DNA of 64,000 nt from Paenibacillus tianmuensis (GCF_900100345.1 NZ_FMTT01000020.1:29564-93563), one strand, 5' to 3'. Counted from the first letter of the stretch, positions 8,985 through 17,194 are shown. The notes: generated by a model from the sequence alone, not told the origin. A program made the numbers and translations.

Positions 8985-9035
8985 AAAGACGTCCCGTTTT
9001 CCTTACTCCAAGAGAAGGATACGGAACGTCTTTTT
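8985..9035. terminator. Bidirectional terminator
   Basis: AAAGACGT and ACGTCTTT close a long, slightly imperfect stem (also CCTT/AAGG), with five T residues on the plus side and A-rich sequence on the other. It lies between the convergent Nudix and membrane protein genes. Confidence 0.75.
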
Positions 9036-9049
9036 GGCGTGCCTGCGCG

Positions 9050-9385
9050 CTAGGGCGTCCTGATCAAGCTCAGACCGCCGATGAGCGGCAGCGGCTTCAT
9101 CCACCCGTTCACGGCGTTCAGAATGCCCATGATAAATAGGACGAGCAGGCCAAGATTGGCCAGCGGCACGAGCAGCAGCCCGATGAGCGGCAGCAGCCCG
9201 AGCACCAGATTGGCGGCGATCGAGGTCAAGAGCAGCACCAGCCCCTGATTGGCGTGGTACATGGCAAACTTCGACTTCGGAGCGGCAAGCAGCGGCACGA
9301 AAAATAACAAATACGCCGCGGCGCCAATCCATTGGTTCAAACGAACGTCCTCCGGCTCGGGGCTTTCGGGTGGTACGTAGTACAT
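9050..9385 (-). CDS. DUF4870-like small membrane protein
   Basis: A 111-residue protein with three to four hydrophobic segments (IGAAAYLLFFVPLLAA, QGLVLLLTSIAANLVLGLLP, IGLLLVPLANLGLLVLFIMG). The spacing and the sequence KFAMYHANQGLVLLL are typical of DUF4870 (Tic20-like) proteins. The ATG at 9385 was chosen because AAAGAGGTG lies just upstream; a longer frame to 9502 adds a poorly structured 39-residue extension. Function is unknown. Confidence 0.78.
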   Translation of the reverse strand: MYYVPPESPEPEDVRLNQWIGAAAYLLFFVPLLAAPKSKFAMYHANQGLVLLLTSIAANLVLGLLPLIGLLLVPLANLGLLVLFIMGILNAVNGWMKPLPLIGGLSLIRTP

Positions 9386-9555
9386 GGCGTACACCTCTTT
9401 CGGATCAGGATTTGGCGAAGCCGGATCAGGCAGCGGTTTCGCTATCATCCTATGCCTGCAGGCGAGGGAGTATGTGCCGCGCTTGGAATAAGCATCCTTC
9501 ATCGGGGCAAACTAGAGCCAAACGTGAACCTATTACCGACAAGCGGAGGAACCTT

Positions 9556-9981
9556 ATGAGCAGCACACCGATTTTGTTTCAATTCGATTCCCAGAATGCA
9601 GCCGCTTTGGCCCAGGATATGCTGGAGGAGCTCGGGTACCGCGTGAGTCCGCATACGAATCTGAAACACCCTACTCTGCATGTCATTGTAGACCGGCACG
9701 ATCTGACGTCTGCGCTCGAAATCGTCCAAGCTTATGGGGGACGCTTAATCGAAGCGGAAGGCTCGCTGAGCGAGACCGCGGCTTTCGCGATGGCCTACGA
9801 TCAAGACAGCCTGATCCCGATTCCGGCGCATTTCGTGAACGAGGATTGGACCGAAAGCGAGCCGGCCGTGTCCGCTTCGGATTATGTCAACCGATCCAGC
9901 GGCGCATACAATGACGAGAACGTGCCGTTCGATCCTTCGGGCGACGACTATAACGGCTTTGATGCCGGCCTGCGTTTCTAA
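9556..9981 (+). CDS. Conserved-looking hypothetical protein, 141 aa
   Basis: I do not recognise this protein. The first ~75 residues alternate strand and helix (ILFQFDSQNAAALAQDML, then TLHVIVDRHDLTSALEIVQA), resembling a small ferredoxin-like alpha/beta fold such as those that track low-temperature or stress-response proteins, but that is only impression. The C-terminal half is acidic and probably disordered. No signal peptide or membrane span. ATG at 9556 has GCGGAGGA upstream, and a terminator follows at 10011. Confidence 0.72.
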   Translation: MSSTPILFQFDSQNAAALAQDMLEELGYRVSPHTNLKHPTLHVIVDRHDLTSALEIVQAYGGRLIEAEGSLSETAAFAMAYDQDSLIPIPAHFVNEDWTESEPAVSASDYVNRSSGAYNDENVPFDPSGDDYNGFDAGLRF

Positions 9982-10010
9982 GCGGCAAGCGGCGGTCTGA
10001 CGCCGTCTGG

Positions 10011-10053
10011 ACAGCGGTTACCCGGCGAGACGCGGGCCGCTGTTTCTTTTTTT
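10011..10053 (+). terminator. Rho-independent terminator
   Basis: ACAGCGG...CCGCTGT outer stem with an inner CCCG/CGGG stem and a T-rich tail (TTTCTTTTTTT), 30 bp after the hypothetical gene. The remaining ~180 bp up to the CDF gene holds no clear site. Confidence 0.78.
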
Positions 10054-10236
10054 GGCCCGATCCTTTTTTGTTGGCTGTTCCTCACATCCTTTGACCGGTA
10101 AAACAAAGTTGCACAGGGCCTATTTTTATTGGCGGGTAAAACACTGTTTCTCTAGACCCACTCGGTTTTCGTCTGATATGATGAGCCTGACTTAAATCAA
10201 GTTTATTTTGGCAAGAGTTAACGGAGGGGAACCGCC

Positions 10237-11106
10237 GTGGAAATGCATGATTCGTTAAAAGAAGGCGAAAAGGGCGCGTGGGTTAGCATTATCGCGTACA
10301 TCCTGCTTGCCGCTTTTAAGATCGGCACGGGGTATACGACTGGCTCCGAGGCGCTCACCGCCGACGGAATCAATAACTCGACCGATATTATCGTATCGCT
10401 CGCCGTGCTGATCGGACTGCGCATCTCATGCAAGCCGCCGGATCGGGATCACCCTTACGGGCACAGGCGGGCCGAGACGATTGCTTCGCTCGTCGCGTCG
10501 TTCATTATGGCTGCCGCCGGGATTCAAGTCGTGCTGCAGGCGTGCAAGAGCTTTTTCGTGACAGACCGTCAGGCCCCGGATTTGCTTGCCGCATGGATTG
10601 CCCTCGGGTGTGCGGCCGTCATGTGGGGAGTATATAGGTATAACAGCCGTTTGGCGAAACGGTTAAACAGCCAGTCGTTGAAAGCGGCGGCCTACGATAA
10701 CCGGTCGGATGCGCTCGTCAGCATCGGGGCGGCCATAGGCATTATCGGGTCGCGCTTTGGCTATCCGATCCTGGATGCGGCCGCGGCGCTCGCCGTCGGT
10801 TTGGTCATTTGCAAGACGGCCTGGGACGTATTCATCGATGCCGCCCATGCGCTCACCGACGGGTTCGACGATACGAAGCTGAAGGTGTTCCGGCAGACAG
10901 TACACCAGACGCCCGGCGTAGAGCGGATCAAGGACATCCGGGCCCGGGTGCATGGCAGCAGCGTGCTGCTGGATGTCGTCGTGGAGGTCAGCGCCGAGCT
11001 GTCTGTTGGCGAAAGTCACGAAATCAGCGACGAGATCGAGAAGCGGATGCAGGAGGAGCATCAGATTGGCAACGTGCACGTTCATATCGAGCCTTATGTC
11101 GAATAG
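10237..11106 (+). CDS. Cation diffusion facilitator, probably Mn2+ exporter
   Basis: A 289-residue CDF transporter with six membrane spans and a cytoplasmic ferredoxin-like C-terminal domain ending HVHIEPYVE. The metal-site residues are N-x3-D in helix 2 (NNSTD) and D-x3-D in helix 5 (DNRSD). That combination is characteristic of the manganese-type CDFs such as B. subtilis MneP/MneS, not of zinc exporters, which use His. It also has HPYGHRRAE. GTG at 10237 is preceded by GGAGGGG; ATG at 10243 is an alternative. It is monocistronic, closed by the terminator at 11107. Confidence 0.9.
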   Translation: MEMHDSLKEGEKGAWVSIIAYILLAAFKIGTGYTTGSEALTADGINNSTDIIVSLAVLIGLRISCKPPDRDHPYGHRRAETIASLVASFIMAAAGIQVVLQACKSFFVTDRQAPDLLAAWIALGCAAVMWGVYRYNSRLAKRLNSQSLKAAAYDNRSDALVSIGAAIGIIGSRFGYPILDAAAALAVGLVICKTAWDVFIDAAHALTDGFDDTKLKVFRQTVHQTPGVERIKDIRARVHGSSVLLDVVVEVSAELSVGESHEISDEIEKRMQEEHQIGNVHVHIEPYVE

Positions 11107-11146
11107 AAACGGGAGTTCCTTTTAAATAAAGGGACCCCCGTTTTTT
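11107..11146 (+). terminator. Rho-independent terminator of the CDF gene
   Basis: AAACGGG...CCCGTTT stem continuing through TTCCTTT/AAAGGGA, followed by six T residues, immediately after the CDF stop codon. Confidence 0.85.
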
Positions 11147-11259
11147 GCATATTTATGTTCGTTTCAGGTTAACGTCATAAATTTGTAACAACTGAAAATT
11201 ACAATGAAAGTAATTCACAGATTAGACACAGATAAAAAGAGTGTAGGGAGGAAAGCATC

Positions 11260-11361
11260 ATGAAACATGCTTTAAAGTCCATCGCAAAAGGGTTTTTGTT
11301 CGGTCTTATTGCTATTGGGATGGTGCCTTACTTGGTGGTTCAAGCGTTGACCGAACTGTAA
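11260..11361 (+). CDS. 33-residue hydrophobic peptide
   Basis: A short gene, too short for usual gene calling. It encodes 33 residues: a basic start (MKHALKSIAKG), one hydrophobic segment (FLFGLIAIGMVPYLVVQ) and the end ALTEL. GGGAGGAAAG lies 5-10 nt before the ATG and a good terminator follows 32 bp after the stop, which together support expression. It is probably a single-pass membrane peptide. No toxin-antitoxin antisense RNA was recognised beside it. Function is unknown. Confidence 0.6.
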   Translation: MKHALKSIAKGFLFGLIAIGMVPYLVVQALTEL

Positions 11362-11393
11362 TTCGCCGCTAAGTTGCTCATCATAAACCGAGA

Positions 11394-11423
11394 GAGGATG
11401 GCCTGCGGGCCACCCTCTTTTTT
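11394..11423 (+). terminator. Rho-independent terminator of the small peptide gene
   Basis: AGAGG-ATGGCC / GGCCAC-CCTCT stem-loop followed by six T residues. Confidence 0.8.
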
Positions 11424-11449
11424 GTGCTTTGGGAAAGAGGCTGGGGCTT

Positions 11450-12733
11450 TTACGCTTCAAGCGTGCCTTGTGCGGCCTGTGCGGCGAACGTCCCTGTTGT
11501 ATAGCCTGTGGCAAAGGCTGCCGTGATGTTATAGCCTCCGGTATACCCGTGGATGTCGAGAATCTCGCCGCAAAAGAACAACCCCTCCACAAGCTTCGAC
11601 CCCATCGTCCGCGGATCGAGCTCCTTCAAATTCACCCCGCCACCGGTGACAAAAGCCTCCTCGATCGACAGCGTCCCGTTCACCTGTACGGGAAACGCCT
11701 TGATCCGCTTGCTTAATTCCATCCATGGCTGTTTCGGAATATTATCGTATGTTGTTTGCTCGTCCAGTCCGGCTTGTCGGAGCAAAAGCGGGACGAGGCG
11801 TTCGGAGACGTACCCTTTCAGCACGTTTTTGACCGCTTTTTTCGGCTCGCTTTTAGCCATAGCCATCATCTCGTCATAGATCTCCTGCACGCTTTTGTCC
11901 GGGTATAAATCAATGGTGGTCAGCACCTGCTTCTCCGCCGTTTTTTGCCGCTCTTTCACGACGAATTGACTGCACCGGAGCGCGATCGGGCCGGATAAGC
12001 CGAAATGGGTAAACAGCATGTCCCCTTGATGGGAAATGATTTTCTTCCCCTTGATGTTCCAAACCGTAAGCTCCACGTCCCGCAGTGACAAGCCCTGAAG
12101 CTCGCGGCTCTTGATAAAGGGCTCGCCGGAGGTCAGCGGAACTTCTGTTGGAAACAGCGGCGTGATCGTATGTCCCGCGTCCTCGGCCCAAGCGTAGCCG
12201 TCGCCGGTCGAGCCGGTATGCGGCACCGATTTGCCTCCGCTGGCGATGACGACGCACGCTCCGGCGATCGTCTCGCCCGTCCGGAGGCGAATGCCTGCAG
12301 TGCGTCTGTCTTGATAAAGCACCCGCTCCACCGCGCGGTTCACCCGAATGTCCACACCTTGCTTGCGGACTTGGCCAACAAGCGCGTCGACGACGGTCTT
12401 GGCTTTGTCCGTCACGGGAAACATCCGCCCGTTGTCTTCTTCCTTCAGCCGGATGCCGAGATTTTCAAAAAAAGTGATAATTTCACGATTGCCGAAATGG
12501 GCGAGCGCACTGTGCAAAAACCGTCCGTTGCCCGGAATATGCTTAATAATCTCGTCGATTTCCTTCGCGTTCGTAACGTTGCACCGGCCTCCGCCGGAAA
12601 TGCCGAGCTTGCGCCCGAGCTTGTCTCCTTTATCGACCAGCACGACGCGGGCGCCCTGCCTGCTGGCTGCAATACAGGCCATCAAGCCAGAAGGCCCGCC
12701 GCCGATGACGATGACATCGTACTTCATATCCAT
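11450..12733 (-). CDS. HI0933/BaiN/YtfP-family flavoprotein
   Basis: A 427-residue NAD(P)/FAD-dependent oxidoreductase. The dinucleotide-binding motif is [15 protein letters not shown] at residues 8-22, followed by the family marker [16 protein letters not shown], and a C-terminal FAD contact in [16 protein letters not shown]. The family is widespread; BaiN is one characterised member, but the reaction of most is unknown. ATG at 12733 has AATGGAG just upstream. A promoter is visible at 12773-12800. Confidence 0.88.
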   Translation of the reverse strand: MDMKYDVIVIGGGPSGLMACIAASRQGARVVLVDKGDKLGRKLGISGGGRCNVTNAKEIDEIIKHIPGNGRFLHSALAHFGNREIITFFENLGIRLKEEDNGRMFPVTDKAKTVVDALVGQVRKQGVDIRVNRAVERVLYQDRRTAGIRLRTGETIAGACVVIASGGKSVPHTGSTGDGYAWAEDAGHTITPLFPTEVPLTSGEPFIKSRELQGLSLRDVELTVWNIKGKKIISHQGDMLFTHFGLSGPIALRCSQFVVKERQKTAEKQVLTTIDLYPDKSVQEIYDEMMAMAKSEPKKAVKNVLKGYVSERLVPLLLRQAGLDEQTTYDNIPKQPWMELSKRIKAFPVQVNGTLSIEEAFVTGGGVNLKELDPRTMGSKLVEGLFFCGEILDIHGYTGGYNITAAFATGYTTGTFAAQAAQGTLEA

Positions 12734-12772
12734 TCTCCATTCTGTTCCTGCTCATGAAGCGTCTTTGCTAGT

Positions 12773-12800
12773 ATTATAGCCCAAAACGAAACGATCCCAA
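12773..12800 (-). promoter_or_regulatory. Sigma-A type promoter of the HI0933-family gene
   Basis: On the minus strand TTGGGA, 16 nt, TATAAT, about 40 bp ahead of the start codon. Confidence 0.6.
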
Positions 12801-12827
12801 AATGGCTGCGGAAGATGGCTACCACAT

Positions 12828-12861
12828 GAAAGAAGAAAGCGGGCCGCTTGCTGCTGCGGCC
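12828..12861 (-). terminator. Possible terminator downstream of the recombinase gene
   Basis: GGCCGC / GCGGCC stem with an 8-nt loop, followed on the minus strand by a pyrimidine-rich tail (CGCTTTCTTCTTT). It would end a transcript that leaves the recombinase gene through the left inverted repeat. The tail is weaker than usual. Confidence 0.4.
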
Positions 12862-12927
12862 GTTCGCGGGCAACGACGGACGGTGGGAAATGGGGTGCTT
12901 TTTCATAGACATTACGTTACAATGGGA

Positions 12928-12950
12928 TTCGTACAATTTGTGTTGTTCGA
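12928..12950 (+). repeat. Left 23-bp inverted repeat, recombinase core-site-like
   Basis: Exact inverted copy of 14024-14046. It consists of a 9-bp arm TTCGTACAA, a 6-bp spacer TTTGTG and an 8-bp arm TTGTTCGA. The arms are inverted repeats of each other except at one position, the usual plan of a tyrosine recombinase core site. A TACAAT hexamer lies 4 bp outside the repeat, as at the other copy. Confidence 0.85.
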
Positions 12951-13058
12951 CATTTTTTTATGTAATTCATACTATTTCTACAAATATTTCTTTTTTGTAT
13001 TATAGTCAATATTAACCAATGAAACAAGAGAATAATGGAAAAACATAGGATGAAATGC

Positions 13059-14006
13059 CTATAAACTATCTTTGAAGCAGTCTTCGACATAGTCGGGGGC
13101 CGCTTTTTTAATTTGCTGGACTGTATGGAGATAGCGCTGCGTGGTGTTGATGTGCGTATGTCCGAGCGATTCCTGAACCTGCTGTAAGGAAGCGCCGCGC
13201 AGGAGGGCGAGAGTCGCGTTCGTATGGCGGAGCCAGTGAGGAGTCGCCTTTTTCTCCAAGCCGCATTGCTCGCGGGCTTTCTTGATAATTTTCTCGACAA
13301 GGCGGACGGATAAAGGGAACAGCTTGTCCTCCGGCCCGGGCGGCCCCGGCCTTGTTGCTTCATAAGCTTGAAGCAGCGTCCACAGCATATGCGGCACCTT
13401 GACTTCGCGTTCTTTATCGCCTTTGCCGCGAATCGTGAGCCACATAGAAGCGCCTTCGGGGTCGGTGTGAAAATGGTTCCATTGAATCGAAACCAGCTCC
13501 GATACCCGGATGCCGAGCAATACCAACGTGACTCCGATGACGTAATCGCGCAGCCCTTGCTGCTTTAACTGCCCGAACAAACGAAGCACTTCGGCCTTCG
13601 TCAAATAATGATTTTTACTGTTCACTTGGATTTTGGGAATGCGGATGCAAGAGGTCGGGTTATGCTTAAACATGCCGATGTTCGGGTCGCTGCCCCACTT
13701 GTAAAGCGAGCGCAGAGGCGCGATATGTATGGCTACCGTCGCAGGAGCTTGAGGCTTGTTTGCGCGGCTTAACAGCCCCTCCAACAGGCCGATTTTATAG
13801 ACCTCGATTTCCCGCCAGGTTACGTCCTGTAACGATTTATCGCCGATAAAGCGGCGGAATTTGGCGATCGCGTTGCGGTAATTTCTCATCGTATACGGGG
13901 ATCGGGAGCAAGTCGTCAGAAACATGTTGACGATTTGTTCATCCGTGTATTTTTCGGTTGGTTTCCATTGTTCGGGAAGATGGATTTGAGCGAGTAGGGT
14001 TTGCAT
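13059..14006 (-). CDS. Tyrosine recombinase (XerC/XerD-like integrase)
   Basis: A 315-residue site-specific recombinase with an N-terminal SAM-like core-binding domain (about 20-110) and a C-terminal catalytic domain. All catalytic residues are visible: Arg167 (LLGIRVSEL), Lys195 or Lys198 (RGKGDKER), His257 and Arg260 (PHWLRH), His283 (LGHTH) and the nucleophile Tyr292 (TQRYLH). ATG at 14006 was chosen because GAAAGGAGA is 5 nt upstream; the longer frame adds ten residues without a site. The gene lies between perfect 23-bp inverted repeats. It is unlikely to be the housekeeping XerC/D, given its lone position and these flanks. Confidence 0.92.
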   Translation of the reverse strand: MQTLLAQIHLPEQWKPTEKYTDEQIVNMFLTTCSRSPYTMRNYRNAIAKFRRFIGDKSLQDVTWREIEVYKIGLLEGLLSRANKPQAPATVAIHIAPLRSLYKWGSDPNIGMFKHNPTSCIRIPKIQVNSKNHYLTKAEVLRLFGQLKQQGLRDYVIGVTLVLLGIRVSELVSIQWNHFHTDPEGASMWLTIRGKGDKEREVKVPHMLWTLLQAYEATRPGPPGPEDKLFPLSVRLVEKIIKKAREQCGLEKKATPHWLRHTNATLALLRGASLQQVQESLGHTHINTTQRYLHTVQQIKKAAPDYVEDCFKDSL

Positions 14007-14023
14007 AAGGTCTCCTTTCTTTT

Positions 14024-14046
14024 TCGAACAACACAAATTGTACGAA
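14024..14046 (-). repeat. Right 23-bp inverted repeat, recombinase core-site-like
   Basis: Exact inverted partner of 12928-12950, lying 17 bp upstream of the recombinase start codon, in its 5' leader or at its transcription start. The identity stops sharply at both ends, although a TACAAT hexamer is shared 4 bp farther out. Confidence 0.85.
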
Positions 14047-14050
14047 CTCT

Positions 14051-14059
14051 ATTGTATCA
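14051..14059 (-). promoter_or_regulatory. Extended -10 element of the recombinase gene
   Basis: On the minus strand TGATACAAT, an extended -10 (TGN plus TACAAT), just outside the right repeat. Transcription would start at or in the repeat, so recombinase bound there could repress its own gene. No convincing -35 was found. Confidence 0.4.
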
Positions 14060-14132
14060 CGCCTGACTACGGAAAGGAGGGGCTTGAAGGATTTCGGCAG
14101 GGCGCGACACATGGGCTGAGGAGGGGTAACGC

Positions 14133-14747
14133 GTGCGGGATCGTTTAGTCACTCAAGAGTTGGTTCGGTTAATGGAAAAGGACGTCGATACCTATGAGCA
14201 TAGTCTGCGGGTAGGGAAGCTCGCGAAGAGCATGGCGCTGATGATGCGCCTGAATCTTGCGCAGACCCGGCAATTGGTGATCGGATGCTGCTTGCATGAC
14301 ATCGGGAAAATCTACATGCCCGACTCGATTTTAAAAAAAGACACGTCGCTTACGGAAAGAGAATGGAGGATGATGAAGCAGCATCCGGTGCTGGGTGCGG
14401 ATATATTGAAAATTCATGCGCCGGAAGAGCGGGCGATCATCGACATCGTCGAATTTCACCATGAGCGATGGAACGGAACAGGCTATCCGTACGGCTTAGA
14501 TGGGGTGGACATTCCGGCGTTCGCCCGGATCTGTACCATCATCGATTCCTTCGACAGCATGCTATCCGACCGGCCCTACCAATCAGGGATGTCGCTGGAG
14601 GAAGCAAAGGAAGAACTGCGCCGGCACAGCGGCACGCAGTTCGATAAGCAGTACGTGGAATTGTTTCTGCAAATGCCGGGCGAGATGCTTCATCGTACTT
14701 ACGCAAGACGCGAAAGCGTCAATCTTACCGTCCAGTCTTCAACATAA
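14133..14747 (+). CDS. HD-GYP domain phosphohydrolase, 204 aa
   Basis: A compact cytosolic protein made almost only of an HD-GYP domain, the class that degrades cyclic di-GMP. It has the metal ligands HDIGK, the HHERWNGTGYP motif with GYP intact, and later DSFDSMLSDRPY. There is no visible sensor or membrane domain. GTG at 14133 follows GAGGAGGGG. An 11-codon reading frame beginning TTG at about 14082 with its own GGAGGGG precedes it and may be a leader. No strong promoter of its own is visible between the right repeat and the gene. Confidence 0.88.
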   Translation: MRDRLVTQELVRLMEKDVDTYEHSLRVGKLAKSMALMMRLNLAQTRQLVIGCCLHDIGKIYMPDSILKKDTSLTEREWRMMKQHPVLGADILKIHAPEERAIIDIVEFHHERWNGTGYPYGLDGVDIPAFARICTIIDSFDSMLSDRPYQSGMSLEEAKEELRRHSGTQFDKQYVELFLQMPGEMLHRTYARRESVNLTVQSST

Positions 14748-14776
14748 AAAGTGAGGTCCTCGAAGGGCCTCACTTT
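14748..14776. terminator. Bidirectional terminator
   Basis: Perfect AAAGTGAGG / CCTCACTTT stem between the convergent HD-GYP and CorC/HlyC-type genes. Confidence 0.8.
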
Positions 14777-14796
14777 GTGTTCAAATGATCCATGTA

Positions 14797-16128
14797 TTAT
14801 GCCGATTGCGTTTGTGAATCCGATTGCAGCTTGCGGACGGCGAGTCTTGCGATTCGCAGGTCGTCCGTTTCCTCGATAACGAACTCGAATTCGTTCTGGT
14901 AGGTGACGCTCTGTCCATGCTTGGGCGGAAGCTCCACCTGCGAGTACATCCATCCGCCAATCGTGTCGTAGTTCTCGGACTCGATTTCCAGACCGAACTG
15001 ATCGTTCACTTCGTCGATTAACATCAGACCGTCGATGGAGTAGTTGAATTCGTCTTTCTTCTCCACACGCGCCCGCTCATCCGGGTCGAACTCGTCTTGG
15101 ATTTCGCCGACGATTTCCTCGAGAATGTCCTCCAGCGTTACCATGCCTGAAGTTCCGCCATATTCGTCGATAAGTAGGGCAATCTGCACTTTTTTCTTTT
15201 GCATCAGCTTGAGCAGCCTGCTGATCGGCATCGAATCCGGCACTTTGGCGATCGGACGCACGATCGAGCGAAGCTCGATCAGCGCGCCGTTCGACTTCAT
15301 CAGATCCTTGATATGAACGAAGCCGATAATGTTGTCTTTATCCGGGTCGCATACCGGATAACGGGTACGCATTTCGCGATGCGCGATTTCCATGTTATCC
15401 TCGAACGGCAGATTGGCATACAAGCAGGCCATTTCCGTCCGCGGGATCATAATTTCGCGCGCGTTCGTTTCAGTAAATTCGAATATATTGTCAAAAAGCG
15501 TAAGCTCCGTATTGTCGATGAAGCCGCTTTTATGGCTTTCTTTCACTAAAAGACGGATTTCCTCTTCCGTATGGGCCGATTCGTGCTCTGTGGCCGGTTC
15601 GATGCCTGCGCGTTTCAGCATCCAGTTCGATGCGCCGTTCAGTATCCAGATGAAAGGGTACATCAGCTTGTAGAACATGATCACCGGCAGCGCGGACCAA
15701 AGCGTCACGTTCTCCGACTTGCGGATCGCGTATGTCTTCGGAAACTGCTCCCCGAGCGTAATATGCAGCGCGGTAATGAGCGAGAAAGCTACTAAGAAGG
15801 AGATTGTATGAATAACGACGGGGCTTAATCCGAGCCAATCTTTAAGGATTGGTTCGAGAAAAGCGGCGATAGCCGGTTCTCCGACCCAGCCGAGTCCCAG
15901 CGACGCAAGCGTGATGCCGAGCTGGCAGGCGGATAAATAAGCGTTCAGGTTGCCCGAAATTTTTTGCGCGAACCGCGCGCTCACATTGCCGCTTTGGGCG
16001 AGCGAATCAATGCGGCTGTTTCTTACTTTGACCATGGCGAACTCCGCGGCGACAAAAAAGCCGTTCAGCAGCACCAAGACGATAATGAGAACCGCGTTAA
16101 ACAATAAAGGTAACGGGTCACTACTCAA
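14797..16128 (-). CDS. Hemolysin C/CorC family membrane protein (CNNM-CBS-CorC)
   Basis: A 443-residue integral membrane protein. Domains in order: DUF21/CNNM transmembrane domain (about 1-200, starting LLFNAVLIIVLVLLNGFFVAAEFA), a CBS pair (about 215-340, with IMIPRTEMA and DEYGGTSGMVTLEDILEEIVGEI) and a C-terminal CorC_HlyC domain. Members of this family take part in Mg2+ or other divalent cation export. The start is TTG at 16128 with AGGGA just upstream; an overlapping ATG there runs at once into a stop. Monocistronic. Confidence 0.9.
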   Translation of the reverse strand: MSSDPLPLLFNAVLIIVLVLLNGFFVAAEFAMVKVRNSRIDSLAQSGNVSARFAQKISGNLNAYLSACQLGITLASLGLGWVGEPAIAAFLEPILKDWLGLSPVVIHTISFLVAFSLITALHITLGEQFPKTYAIRKSENVTLWSALPVIMFYKLMYPFIWILNGASNWMLKRAGIEPATEHESAHTEEEIRLLVKESHKSGFIDNTELTLFDNIFEFTETNAREIMIPRTEMACLYANLPFEDNMEIAHREMRTRYPVCDPDKDNIIGFVHIKDLMKSNGALIELRSIVRPIAKVPDSMPISRLLKLMQKKKVQIALLIDEYGGTSGMVTLEDILEEIVGEIQDEFDPDERARVEKKDEFNYSIDGLMLIDEVNDQFGLEIESENYDTIGGWMYSQVELPPKHGQSVTYQNEFEFVIEETDDLRIARLAVRKLQSDSQTQSA

Positions 16129-16400
16129 TCATTCCCTATCCCCTGCGTGAGGTGAATAGGTACACCTCCCTTAAATGTTCAAATAATAGACAAAAACTAA
16201 CGATAGCTTATAACCCATTATACTCGGAATGTATACTGGCGCTCAAACGGCGAGCGGGCCACTCCGGGGTATGCACGGGGTGTGCGGACTCCGAATCGAG
16301 AGGTATTAGCGGAAATCCCCCCATTTGCCGCGAATTTGTTCGATTTCGTGCGAAAATGACGAAAATTCGATTGATTTTTAAATTCTAACGGATTTCCGGG

Positions 16401-16429
16401 TTGACATCGGGGACGGGCTATGGTAAATT
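16401..16429 (+). promoter_or_regulatory. Sigma-A type promoter of the 47-codon gene
   Basis: TTGACA, 17 nt, TAAATT. The transcript would start near 16436 and run about 315 nt to the terminator at 16711-16752. Confidence 0.6.
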
Positions 16430-16545
16430 TATTCGATATTCGCAAGAATATACGTAAATCCTCATACAACCCCTACACGGAAGATTTTCCTCGAGAAAGC
16501 AGCGTTATTTCCGCACATGTTTAATCGATCATTCAAGGAACTCCC

Positions 16546-16689
16546 ATGATTAGGAATTGTTGTAACACTGATTCACACTGGCGCGGTCTTCGGAGCCGCA
16601 AGGATGGAAGAGAGGCAGGGCTTTCATTGTTTTGGTATGCGCAGCATCATGTACAGAAATTGGTTTTGCTTTGGGGTAAAGAAGGGTAA
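16546..16689 (+). CDS. 47-residue hypothetical protein
   Basis: A short gene encoding 47 residues, beginning MIRNCCNTDSHWRGL, with a basic middle (RSRKDGREAG) and an aromatic/hydrophobic end (LSLFWYAQHHVQKLVLLWGK). AAGGAA lies 7 nt before the ATG. A consensus promoter stands 117 bp upstream of the ATG and a strong terminator begins 21 bp after the stop, so it forms a complete small transcription unit. The untranslated leader of about 110 nt is long for so short a gene and may be regulatory. I do not recognise the family. Confidence 0.6.
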   Translation: MIRNCCNTDSHWRGLRSRKDGREAGLSLFWYAQHHVQKLVLLWGKEG

Positions 16690-16710
16690 CCGGTGTTTTT
16701 AAACGGCCAA

Positions 16711-16752
16711 AAAGGCTCGGTCAGGGACAGATCCGCTGACGGAGCCTTTTTT
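16711..16752 (+). terminator. Rho-independent terminator of the 47-codon gene
   Basis: GGCTC-G-GTCAG paired with CTGAC-G-GAGCC, followed by six T residues. Confidence 0.85.
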
Positions 16753-17190
16753 GCTTGCCGCGCAGTTGCTGATTGCCGGGTTAATTTCCGCTCCTAACAT
16801 ATTTCTAACAGTTTTCCCCTATAGTTAAGCTCAAACGGCATTCCAGAGAAAAGAGGTTACGGAATTGAATCTGTTCGTGTATAGCGTCGAACTTTAACCG
16901 GATGAACCCGCCGTACTGCTTCGAGCTGAAGTCCGTTCAAGTGTTTGCGGGAGCGGTAACCTACGAGGCATTTGCTTATATGTATGCCTCAGGCCATGGC
17001 TTGACGCGGATTGAGAGCGGGATCTGGCTTTAGCCGGGAATGAGTGCCCAAAAAAGCTCACGATTTTTGAAAAACTAAGAAATAGTGAGATTTGTAGAGA
17101 TTGGAAAAGAACGATATCTGAGAAAGCGCTCTTATGTGCCTGATCTTCCCTTTTTTCGCTCCATAACCATTCCCGCCGTTCTTTACAGTT
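16753..17190 (+). other. Non-coding or decayed stretch before the kdp leader
   Basis: About 440 bp without a convincing gene. It holds a TTG-started frame of ten codons at 16865 (after AAAGAGG) and, in another frame, an ATG-started frame of 43 codons at 16902-17033 (ending RIESGIWL). The two overlap in a way that suggests one ancestral gene broken by frameshifts, but I cannot name it. The right part is AT-rich with no clear site. Confidence 0.35.
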
Positions 17191-17194
17191 GCTT

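Noticed and set aside
13059..14006. Housekeeping XerC or XerD
   Set aside because: Gene context (flanking inverted sites, no codV/hslVU or ripX neighbours) does not fit, and the repeats do not match the Bacillus dif consensus.
12734..14132. An insertion sequence or prophage around the recombinase
   Set aside because: No transposase or phage genes and no target-site duplication adjoin the repeats; a recombinase-only element fits better.
16430..16545. 6S RNA or another known small RNA in the leader of the 47-codon gene
   Set aside because: I could not find the open-bubble or other consensus of 6S, SRP, tmRNA or RNase P RNA.
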